Assembly (NCBI GenBank): GCA_033063855.1
Contig: CP093830.1
Span: 11,160,854-11,224,853, forward strand
From: Smittia aterrima
Taxonomy: Eukaryota; Arthropoda; Insecta; Diptera; Chironomidae
Direction of reading: 5' to 3'
Length of the DNA stretch: 64,000 bases
Shown: in pieces, positions 13,401 to 20,848 of the stretch
How positions within the stretch are numbered: the stretch's first letter is position 1
Layout of the letters: each line of letters opens with the position of its first letter
Program-made: the position numbers and the translations under genes
Notes under the pieces: generated by a model
Seen by the model: the letters and a program-made list of their open reading frames with translations, nothing else
What the model was told of the DNA's origin: nothing
Database searches by the model: none

Positions 13401-14836
13401 ACAGAGCCGCAAACTTTTCCGTATCGCTTTTCGCCGCGCGAAGGATAGCCGCACATTGCTTTATCGGCTCTGAGACTTTATCAGCCATTGTTCTATTGCA
13501 ATTATTATAAGAATTTTATGACTTTGATCTAAGACGATTCAATTTTCTTAACCGCACACGGGAAACTGAAACGAGAAAATTTTCCGATTACGATTTTCCG
13601 CGAGAAGCGCAGCGACGAAATACGAAAGTCTTTATTTTTAGACTTTTTTTACTTCCAAAACGGAATTCACAGTCATTCACCAACGAGCGTGTGTGTTTTT
13701 ACGCCGAATGATATTTTCTCACTAGTCGCCGCGCGATTCTTCGACCGAAGCAAAGAAAACAACAAGAGGAGGCTAAATCTGGAAACGATGATCTAAACAT
13801 TCACGTTTTCAATCGTTCGTGAATGGCTTCCAGGGACGACGAGATCACCTCGTTTCGTGACAAGATTTATTTTATCTGAGTCGCGAGCGGCAAACAATTA
13901 ATATTTGTTTACATTTCACGTCTCGAGGGATTCTTTTTGCTCTCTCCGATTAATTGGCAAAGGAATTGACTACACTTGAATGATTTCAAGATCGCGATGT
14001 CTCTCTGACTGTGAACTCGTTTCAATTGTTCTCTTAACACGTTTAAAATCGTCTTCTTGCGAGTTTTTCTCGATATTTTTCTTTAATTCTCGCGTGTGAT
14101 ACTTTTCGTACTAGAGCTCTCGTTGAATTCGCTCTGTGAGATTGATCACCAATTACGTTGATTTGAAGAGGTTGGGGGAACACAAAGAATTCTAATAAAT
14201 TAAGACTAAGAGACGTTGCTTTGTTAGCTCAACTTCAAGACTCTATTTAATAAAATAAATTCTAAGGAAATGTCAATTTTTTCTTTTAAAAATAACAAAA
14301 AAGTCACAAAATTTCTTCCGGGGGGTCATCAAAGTGAAAATATTTTTATAACTTGAAAATGTTTGTTTTCTATCAACGATCTTCTTGTAAAGTCCTAGAG
14401 AGGAAATGTCTAAATATATTTTAAATTTTCTTTCTACGTATTTAGCGAACATCCCCAGAGCGTGTCCAAATCAAAGATTCAGATTATGTAAAACAAAAAT
14501 ATTTAGAATTTACAGTTTCCACTTAACAAATTAACATTTTTCTGTGTTTCTTGATGAGACCACTAGAATGATGGGTTGATCTACTTCATCTACTGTTAGT
14601 AAATGAATATCTATGTCGACTTATAACTAACTTTACATAAAACTTATCAAATATAAATGAGATACTATTCAATGTTTGCTGCTTTGTACAGTAAATGGAG
14701 TGTCCAATTGTATTGACATTACCTTCTTGCAAGTCTGTACATCTGCCTTTCTCGTCTGAATCAGAGTATTATCGAGATCAAACAGAATTGCCTTAATTTT
14801 CGTTGAAAATAAAATATGCGCTTTCCCATAAGACAT
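7448..14836 (-). CDS. NANP: N-acylneuraminate-9-phosphatase-like HAD hydrolase (NANP homolog)
   Basis: Three exons: 14723-14836, 9103-9597 and 7448-7843, all joined in phase 0, giving 334 residues. The family dephosphorylates N-acetylneuraminate-9-phosphate in cytosolic sialic-acid synthesis; some insect members may act on other sugar phosphates. HAD motifs are complete. Motif I FDLDNTL has the nucleophile and acid aspartates at about residues 20 and 22 in exon 1. Motif II (ITNG) and the motif III lysine (EKPDPRIF) lie in exon 2. Motif IV is GDKIETD at the end of exon 2. Exon 3 continues with GAHEAGLMASVW, as in the family. Donors are AAG|GTAATG and CAG|GTAAAA; acceptors are CATAG and TTCAG. 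The start ATG is the first in frame. Vertebrate NANP is about 248 residues; here about 85 extra Ser/Asn/Gly-rich residues follow the HAD fold. Intron 1 (5125 bp) contains the neurochondrin gene on the same strand. Confidence 0.85.
7844..9102 (-). other. Intron 2 of the NANP homolog
   Basis: A 1259-bp GT-AG intron between exon 2 (ending ETDIQ) and exon 3 (starting GAHEAGL), unusually long for this window. I see no exon, RNA gene or transposon terminal repeat inside. The short open frames on both strands have no recognisable content. Confidence 0.7.
10602..10830 (-). repeat. Inverted dispersed repeat, copy 1 (without MITE)
   Basis: Read on the minus strand, this segment aligns by eye with 15241-15338 plus 15883-16030 on the plus strand. 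Shared blocks include CTTTTCGTAATTG, CAATCGTGCGAATTATTGAA, a block around TTTTGCTGTTCCTG, GATGACAAATTAGA-like sequence, CTGACAAAATCAGA and ACTATCAACGA. At the point where the other copy carries a 544-bp MITE, this copy reads GATGGAAATTGCCACAA without interruption, so it is the unoccupied site. Similarity looks like 75-85 percent, so this duplication is older than the tandem duplication next to the second copy. Confidence 0.7.
11098..11103 (-). terminator. Candidate poly(A) signal of neurochondrin
   Basis: TTTATT on the plus strand is AATAAA on the minus strand, about 195 bases after the neurochondrin stop. It lies inside intron 1 of NANP on the same strand, so NANP transcripts must bypass it. 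Confidence 0.4.
11299..13488 (-). CDS. NCDN: Neurochondrin homolog, intronless and nested in a NANP intron
   Basis: One uninterrupted 729-residue frame, close to the usual length of animal neurochondrin (about 700-730). Family knowledge: neurochondrin is a cytosolic alpha-helical (ARM-like) protein of neurons and other cells, linked to neurite outgrowth and CaMKII and GPCR regulation in vertebrates. The start region (IKQCAAILRAAKSDTEKFAALFMVTKL) and the family-like block CPALVYKSVALSILTCFCQDEGLATHPEML support the call. The body is Leu-rich helical repeat throughout, with no signal peptide or membrane segment. The ATG follows in-frame stops. No splice sites are needed, whereas many homologs are multi-exon. 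It sits wholly inside the 5.1-kb first intron of NANP in the same orientation. An intronless gene nested in an intron fits a retrocopy origin, but that is inference. Confidence 0.88.
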   Translation of the reverse strand: MADKVSEPIKQCAAILRAAKSDTEKFAALFMVTKLVKSKDCTQAGKKVLFEAIGFEFLKKLLTSNEVPNDCPALVYKSVALSILTCFCQDEGLATHPEMLAIIPVFLEIVQTADDADSLIVVSEAYSCLQSIAVYEAGQKALLSAGGLTKWSEIYLSQSFQTDEALNILVTLANSFGASAWDANPKAFHDLMQRLSLDFQSDTTERKFELADILTSLIFSCRHDLIRRSSEGELWPESLYKGISDILKSRITKNQRDPALKLTAQIIDLLGIEWTLMDVEDPKKFFLLLLQLAAIEVRMQMDNKSFNQAMANADLITSCFLILELSLNFMATDQLDFEQKEKQQTYTALKGAFTAVINVLTKLSNDKLSENLEGKNKAFAGAMVRVLGAWLAQETSAMRAQVYKVLPFVLKLANTTFYENRQFRLDNKNTPNEFVNEAPMDVLRVFLPALCHLVVEDEGRKIFLKSTEEDVLYDFIVHHWSIAHYKRPPIPRAERLARMNEPDPELTPQQLDLMKDSRQAIVSACNILMNITVLEMKFVEESVTFNNLLKFIFNNLPEFKDTPENLVTLGHLSVLGLLLLKQQSKKVKKNDFSICRYIQITIRFLWDAYTVDESNDPEALVVSMSYKENWNEIAELWFLGMQTMSGILQQIPWISEFAIESGWAEGIVETLKKVRIGTLQPNVKSAYEDFLSQLIDANPNVAGVLKKADALKVCRNHRLMDLGKKLFGD
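13489..14722 (-). other. Proximal part of NANP intron 1 / neurochondrin upstream region
   Basis: This must contain both the start of NANP intron 1 and the promoter and 5' UTR of neurochondrin. I see no exon. The 13.6-13.9 kb part has more CpG than its surroundings, which would fit a promoter region, but no clear TATA box or initiator decides a start. Confidence 0.45.
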
Positions 14837-15240
14837 AATCACTTCACTTCTCTTTAAATCAAATAACTAAGGAGCACTAACTGATCGCATAAAGCTTGAT
14901 ATTCAGATATTTACCGCAGGAACGATAAAACAATATTTTAAATATTCCGTGAAGCTTTTCAGATTGAACTTGAAAATTTATTTCAATTCGCCGCAGCTCG
15001 TGTAAAGTTTCGTTCGTTCTCAGTTGTGTGAGTGGAAAAAAACACAACACAATGACAAACAGCTGAATTTGATCCTGAAAAACAATTTTCAAATATTCCT
15101 CGTGTCTGGAAAATATTTTTAATTCATAAAAATTAACGAGTGATTTTAAGAGGGAGCATGTGGCTATGTCAATCTTCTTCCATCAGAGTTTGGTTATAAT
15201 GTTAACAAAGTTTTTACGCGTCGCTTTTAAACTGAAAACT
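14837..15240. other. Upstream region of the NANP homolog
   Basis: About 400 bases between NANP exon 1 and the repeat copy that starts near 15241. Presumably it includes the NANP promoter and 5' UTR on the minus strand. No further gene, motif or repeat could be supported. Confidence 0.4.
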
Positions 15241-16030
15241 CTTCAAAACTTTTCGTAATTGTTCAATCGTGCGAATTATTGAAACGCTCTTATCGAGAAT
15301 CCAATTTGATGAAAGCTTTAGAATTTTGATAGAAATTGCATAGATAACAATATACCTAGATTGGCCAAGCGTGTTAGGCGAAGGTTTTTTTGTTGTTGCT
15401 TTTTCGATCGTTTGAGGGGCGTTCCCCCTTAAACAGTTTGTCTAAGGGGCAATGCCCCTTGGATGAAAAGTTTCCGATTGTTATTTTTCTCGAGGATTAT
15501 ACAAGAAGAGTTATAGTACAAGCCGCAATTATAAATTACTAGTTCTTGTATAAAAAATAAATTTTTCGAAAGAAAATCGCATTTATTCGAGAAAAATAAA
15601 AATCGGAAACTTTTCAAGGGTCATCGCCCCTTAACCAAAATGTTTAAGGGGCATCACCCCTCAAACAAAATTTGCTTACCTCCGGGCCCAACAACAACAA
15701 GTGAAAAAATCCGCACAAATTTTGTTTGATTGCCCCTTAAACAAATCTTCCAAGGGGCATTGCCCCTTAGACAAAATATTTAAGGGGAAGCGCCCCTCAA
15801 ACGACTGAAAAAACAACAACAAAAAAACCTTCGCCTAACAAAAATTTTGAGCTTGGCCAATCTAGGTATATTGTTATCTATGGAAATTGTTACAATTGAG
15901 GATCTCGAAAGTTTTGCTGTTCCTGTCGATGACAAATTAGAGAGAATTTCCCTGACAAAATCAGACTTTTCATTCACGTACGTGAAACTATCAACGACGA
16001 TTACATCCGAGAAAATCCTCTTTTCACACA
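15241..16030 (+). repeat. Inverted dispersed repeat, copy 2 (interrupted by a MITE)
   Basis: The two halves, 15241-15338 and 15883-16030, together match 10602-10830 in opposite orientation. The interruption is exactly the 544-bp element at 15339-15882 plus one copy of its 7-base target site. The right half runs across the left boundary (about 16006) of the tandemly duplicated gene unit. The short plus-strand frame at 15847-16074 arises from this repeat and is not called as a gene. Confidence 0.7.
15339..15882. mobile_element. 544-bp MITE with long terminal inverted repeats and 7-bp target duplication
   Basis: The ends are perfect inverted repeats for 32 bases (15339-15370 and 15851-15882), starting CATAGATAACAATATACC. 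They continue imperfectly to about 120 bases per arm, with one 11-base indel next to the perfect part. The flanks are GAAATTG at 15332-15338 and 15883-15889, a 7-base direct repeat. The interior is itself palindromic. It has several units related to AAGGGGCAATGCCCCTT, and an inner stem that starts near TTTCCGATTGTTATTTTTC (about 15468) and returns at about 15590-15618. There is no transposase frame, so it is non-autonomous. The related locus at 10602-10830 is an empty site. The superfamily is not clear to me; a 7-base duplication is unusual. Confidence 0.85.
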
Positions 16031-16146
16031 TTTCAGTGGAAAATGACTTGGAAAATGAATTGTCCTCGTTTTGAGGATTCCGATTGCCATGAGAAATGTA
16101 ACACATTGAAAATTTCTCTTTTTCCAATTTATTAAATTTTTATTTC

Positions 16147-17724
16147 TCAATAACGATCTATTTGAGTTTTCTCCTTCACGACTTCCTTGATTAGTTCATC
16201 GTTGTTCTTTGTGATACGAGCATTTTGATTTGAAATGATATTCGAGATATAACTCGATTCCGTGGCACTTTCTTCTCTTTTTGGAACGATAGCTATATGA
16301 GGTGGCAGAGGAACCCAATGTTGAAAGTACAACTTCAAATATTCTTGCTCAACGGAATCTTCGACTGGACGTCTTTCTATGATTTTCGTTTCACCATCAA
16401 CTGTTTCAGTTAATTGATATTCGAGTGAGAATGGATATTCATATCGAGGGACTTTAATGCCGGGAGGGAAAGTCATCGCTTCAGGAGTCCAAGGTTGTTG
16501 ACCTTCTTTCAATCCCTCGTGGGAATCTTTTTCCGGTGCCTTCGTAGTAGTTTCAAGAACATCCGACATTCCTATTAACTTTAGCAGGAAAATGTGAATA
16601 TTTGCTTCAGCAGATAATTCCCTCTCTACCGGTGCGGCAATTGTTGTTGTTGGAATGAACGATGCAAGATTCTCAGGATACATGCCGGAAAAACATTCGA
16701 GAACTCTTCTATTTGCTTGAGAGCTTACATCAAAATATTCAAACGTTGAGTTGCAAACAACATCAGATTTTGACGTCAGTCCGCAGCTTGTGCAAAAAGT
16801 TGTTGGTCCTTCATTTCGGTTGCACTCAATTGATTGAAGTTTGACCGCTGAGTTGTCATCGAATTTTGGACATGACTTTTGTATGCGATCATCGAGACAA
16901 GTGTAAACTTTTCCGTTTCCGTTGAGCATAATTTGATCTTGAGCGATTTTCATTCCTCCTTTGCAGTAAAGCAATGACTTTCCTTTAGGTACATTAAGTG
17001 GCAGTAATGTTGTTACTCCGAAGGCAGTAGCAGCTCCAATAACAGCTGCAGCTGTAAGAGTCTGGTCAGACCCTGAAATGTATGACGCATTCGATTCCAA
17101 TTAAATTGATTTGACAAAATTGTTTGTACGAACCTGGAAGGTTATTTTCGAAATAAGGCGATCGTGTTGTGTATCTCCATTCTCTGTCTTCGTGAGGGCC
17201 CCATTTTCGACCAGCTGAAGCTCCAAGACCGAACATGAGAGCTCCGGTCAGAAGTGACGATGATCCTCCATAATAATTATTTTTTAAATACGTGTTATCG
17301 CCAATTCCACGACTTCCAAATTGGTTGCCGTAACTTTTTGTAATCATGTTTGAAGGATTGGGCTTTTTCAAAGGTTTATTCCAGACTTTCGAGGCTGGAC
17401 TTTTCGTTAGACCAAACCAGTTAAAACCCGAACTTTTAGAACCTCCTCTGCTTTTTCCACCTCGCCCTAAAAGCATTTGTCTTTTATTATTAACAAATTA
17501 TTAATTCATTGCAACACTCTACCTCCTTTCCCTCCTCGGCCTCCGCCTCGACCGCCGCCTTGATTCAATGGAATGATAAAAAATTTATAAATAATTTAAA
17601 TATTCAAAAAATAAAATATTTTTTTTTAATTTTTGTCACCTCCCCGGCCGCCGCCCCCTTTACAATCAACCAAGTGATTGCATAATAAAATTAAACACAA
17701 AAATATCACTAAAGACACCTTCAT
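16147..17724 (-). CDS. Secreted Gly-rich/Cys-rich protein, tandem copy A
   Basis: Four exons: 17640-17724, 17523-17558, 17134-17466 and 16147-17072, all joined in phase 1, giving 459 residues. Residues 1-21 are a clear signal peptide (MKVSLVIFLCLILLCNHLVDC). Next comes a GGGGR/GGR/GGK repeat to about residue 45, then a basic stretch with VWNKPLKKPN, then a Gly/Ala-rich hydrophobic segment (SLLTGALMFGLGASAG) followed by HEDREWRYTTRSPYF. Exon 4 opens with a second hydrophobic stretch (about 25 residues) and a cysteine-rich domain of nine Cys (YCKGG, YTCLDD, KSCPKF, IECNRN, CTSC, VVCNST, LECFSG). It ends with a Pro- and Glu-rich tail. The protein is probably extracellular or membrane-anchored. 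I do not recognise the family. The layout loosely recalls prion/Shadoo proteins, which may be convergence. An AATAAA (16139-16144) starts three bases after the stop. Confidence 0.78.
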
Positions 17725-18616
17725 CGAGCGCAGTTTTAATATTTTTGATTATTTTTTTCTCTTACAAGATTTCTCTGACTTTGATTCACGAGTTGCGAAA
17801 TTTAAATGAAATTGGTTCTTGTCGTAATCTCGACTTAAAACGATTTCTCTCTTTCTCTTTTCACACTCAGATCTGTTCTTTCAAGAGAACTTATGCGCGT
17901 TTCAATGTGACTCACAACGAGGTGCCCCGATTTGAACCAGTTTAAGAGAATAATTTTTATCAATGAGCGTCACTGATCATTTTCGCTGGAATCAAATCAA
18001 AAAATTTTACGCGTTGTTTATTTTGAGACACATTGAGTCACTCAAAATCTTTAAGGTCTCGAAAATAAAGAAGTAAGTTCATTATTTTGCACAACTCTGA
18101 AACTAATTTCCCCAACATTTCGTTTGAAACAATTTTTTAGCGTCAGCTTTTGACAAAACTTCTCTTGCAAGCGAGACGAACGAAATTGAGTTTTGAAATG
18201 TTTTTGTGACTGAGATTCTTCATTATGTTCCGTGTAATTCTTCTTTTGTGATTTCACTGAGCTTGTAAAGAAAGTCTAAATAAAAAGAGATTTGTCACAA
18301 AGCTCATTTGATTTCATCAGTCTCGTGAATAAATGAATCGATGCTGTAAGTTATTCAAAAGGAGAAAAATCTCGTTTATCAGTTCGTTTATTCAGTCGAT
18401 TGCACTTCTGCTTACTTTTGCAATAAAGAATTTAAAAGAAAAAAATATCATCACAAATTGAAACATAAATTCTCCTCGTTCTTAATCCTTGAACGAGTTG
18501 TGCAAATTCCAACAGTAATATCGATGGTGTGTAAACTAACTAAGAATTCATTTTCCATCATTGAGCTTCACATGTGAGCAAATAATTCAAGCACTTGTGC
18601 GATTATGTGTCTCATT
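17725..18616 (-). promoter_or_regulatory. Upstream region of copy A
   Basis: About 0.9 kb of non-coding sequence 5' of the signal-peptide exon. It is nearly the same as 22305-23409 upstream of copy B, so the duplication carried the promoter with the gene. Copy A lacks the 142-bp MITE found in copy B (empty site TAATTTTTATC at 17951-17961) and about 50 bases present near 23285-23335. No decisive core promoter motif was identified. Confidence 0.5.
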
Positions 18617-18694
18617 TCCGAGAAAATCCTCTTTTCACACATTTCAGCGGAACATGAATTGTCCTCGATTTGAGGATTGCGATGGGAAATGTTA

Positions 18695-19062
18695 TGGCAT
18701 ACGGGCTAATGCGCTAGTAGCTTAAGCTACATTTTCTTTCTGCCTCGCAACGCGACACAGTTAAATTGCAATTATTGCAAATTAGGTAATGCGATTTCCG
18801 TGAATTTCGTAGGATGACCTACGAAATTCGATCGCAATCACATGTTCGTTCGCAAATAAAAGCGGGCGATTGTAGAATCAAAAGATAGAGTGTCACTAAA
18901 CCGCTGCCCGCGAGCAGTCGGTATTAGAAAGTTAGGCGTGAAGTTTGGTGTTGTCATTTGTCAAAGTCTAAATTTAAAAGTATAAGAAAAGTGAAGTTCT
19001 CGGAGTTATTTTCATTTGGTTCTTTCTAAGACTTTCAGTGTTTTTCCGCGTAGGGTACCACA
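18695..19062. mobile_element. Solo LTR, 368 bp, with 6-bp target duplication
   Basis: The insert begins TGGCATACGGGC, ends GGGTACCACA and is flanked by ATGTTA at 18689-18694 and 19063-19068. The paralogous site in unit A reads GAGAAATGTAACACATTG (16092-16109) without the insert. TG...CA ends and a 4-6 base duplication are typical of LTR retrotransposons. No internal region, primer-binding site or reverse transcriptase follows, so it looks like a solo LTR left by recombination. Inside are a 12-bp perfect hairpin (18802-18829, loop ATGA) and an AATAAA (18855-18860). A 5-base duplication with a one-base shift of the ends fits equally well. Ty3/gypsy and BEL/Pao are both possible. Confidence 0.75.
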
Positions 19063-19109
19063 ATGTTACACATTGAAAATTTCTCTTTTTACAATTTATT
19101 ACATTTTTA

Positions 19110-20736
19110 AGGACTTTTTCGTAGAAAAAACCTTATTGTGGCCACTTTGTCTGTCTGTCCGTCTGTCTGTCCGTTAGCAAAAACCATAAGTTGCCATAAA
19201 TTTTTGCAGACAGAAAAAGTTATGGCAAAGTTATGGTACTAAAAGTTATTTGCATATATAATATAAGGAGTGAATCGCCGGAAATCTGCCGAATTCAAAT
19301 CGCTGTAACTTTCGTGAATTGGAAGCTTTTTATTATCTGTTTTTTGTACTGACAAGAACTATTCTTTAAAATTCATCTGTCATACAAAGACTTTCAATAA
19401 ATATTATAGTAAAGTCAGAAAAATTAATTAAGTCGAGCTCCAAAAAATGGTGTTCGACAAATGGCTTGAAAAATCTAAACAATATGAACATTTTATTGAA
19501 AAACATATTAAACAGCAACATCAAAGCGATTAACGTAGTTTTATTCGATAGTTTGAAGCATTATCTATTAGCAAAATGCTAGTTAATAAGAATAAATGGC
19601 TGAGCATGAAATATAGGCAGATTGTGATTGTAAGTTCCAATAAAAGAAATCGATGATCGGTCGTGACAAATGTCTCAAAAATAATACAATAAAAGTTAGT
19701 CAATAGTCAAAAAAGATTTTAAATCAGCAGAATTAATGATGATCAAGATAATTAGTATATCAAAAATATCAAAAACAATGCAGAAGACTCCTAAAATCCA
19801 TTTTGAAAAATAATATGAAGATTTTTTGTCAAAATTTGATCGCATCTTGCTGTCGACTATAAAATTGATTTTTAAATCGTTTTTCGGCACTTTCTGGACC
19901 TAACAACTGAATAAAATCTGACGAATGACTCTTTGAGATGCTAGAAAGATCATTATATATGAAATATTTCTTAAGATAACTTCGTTAGCACTCAATTAAG
20001 CAGCGTGTCGCTCAAGCATGGCTTTTAACTTCAAGTTAGTTTAACCAAAAAACCTACTTCAAGAAATGCTTTGAAAGACATCTGATCATATATTTTTGCA
20101 TAGTTGAACATCCTGACAACATTCTAGATTAAATTATGTCAAGCAATTGTCGTTGATTGCTCCGAAATTTTCTTGAAACTGTAGAGATCCGCTTTTATGA
20201 CGTATGACATGAGTCAAAAGAGTTCCATAACTTTGCTCCAATAAATGTTATCAAAGTTTAATTACTAGTTTTTTTAAGACAAAAGAAGAGACTACAAGAA
20301 ACACTGAAGATTTTTTTCAATAATACAATATAGTTATGAAAAAAGTTACAAATATCACTGTCGAACACCATTTTTTGGAGCTCGACTCAATTAATTTTTC
20401 TGACTTTACTACAATATTTATTAAAAATCTTTGTATGTGAGATGAATTTTAAAGAATAGTTCTTGTCAATACAAAAAACAGATAATAAAAAGCTTTCAAT
20501 TTACGAAAGTTACAGTCGTTTGAATTTGGCAGATTTCCGGCGATTCACCTCTTAATATATATGATATAATATATACAATATAATATTATATTAGAAAGTG
20601 GCGAATAGTTGGGATATTTATAGATAGTTTAGATATTGGCGGATAGTTGGGATAGTTGTAATGGAACATATGAAAATTTAATACCGAAAAACGAAAAAAT
20701 CCTTGTAACATGCCACCTGTGACCGGTCTTCCGAAT
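19110..20736. mobile_element. 1.63-kb non-autonomous inverted-repeat (foldback-like) DNA element
   Basis: The paralogous empty site is 16128-16146. The left end begins AGGACTTTTTCGT, and the right part has the inverted match ACGAAAAAATCCT (to 20703), followed by about 33 further bases before the paralogous flank resumes. An inner inverted repeat of about 205-210 bases pairs 19255-19460 with 20360-20570, including GAATCGCCGGAAATCTGCC and GAGCTCCAAAAAATGGTGTT. TTTTTA flanks both sides (19104-19109, 20737-20742), a probable target duplication in a T-run. A CTGT/CCGT-rich tract lies at 19148-19175. No long frame is present, so there is no transposase. It inserted at the poly(A) signal of copy B. 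Confidence 0.78.
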
Positions 20737-20738
20737 TT

Positions 20739-20744
20739 TTTATT
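20739..20744 (-). terminator. Poly(A) signal of copy B at the transposon junction
   Basis: AATAAA on the minus strand, the counterpart of 16139-16144 in copy A. The 1.63-kb element begins immediately beyond it, so the second AATAAA and the downstream processing sequence seen in copy A (16128-16133) are displaced by the insert. Confidence 0.5.
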
Positions 20745-20848
20745 TCTCAATAACGATCTATTTGAGTTTTCTCCTTCAGGACTTCCTTGATTAGTTCATT
20801 GTTTTTCTTTGTGATACGAGCATTTTGATTTGAAATGATATTCGAGAT

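Larger units (their letters stand above)
16006..18616 (-). repeat. Tandem duplication unit A (about 2.6 kb)
   Basis: This unit covers copy A with its 3' flank and about 0.9 kb of upstream sequence. It repeats head-to-tail as 18617-23409. The left edge is TCCGAGAAAATCCTCTTTTC at 16006, matched at 18617. The right edge is GATTATGTGTCTCA (ending 18614), matched at 23409. The junction at about 18615-18617 joins the right-end sequence to the left-end sequence. Copies look about 93-96 percent identical outside insertions, in introns and promoter as well as exons, so the duplication is recent. Unit A contains none of the three transposons present in unit B. Confidence 0.9.

Noticed and set aside
15847..16074. 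75-codon plus-strand frame sharing SFAVP.DDKL-like residues with 10534-10755
   Set aside because: The similarity is explained by the inverted DNA repeat, and the start lies within the MITE end. The two frames diverge with indels, so a conserved protein is unlikely.
19148..19175. CTGT/CCGT repeat as a stand-alone microsatellite
   Set aside because: It lies inside the left end of the 1.63-kb element and is likely part of that family's terminus.
19696..19890. Minus-strand 64-codon frame inside the 1.63-kb element
   Set aside because: Too short and Ile/Asp-rich without any transposase motif. The element is best seen as non-coding.
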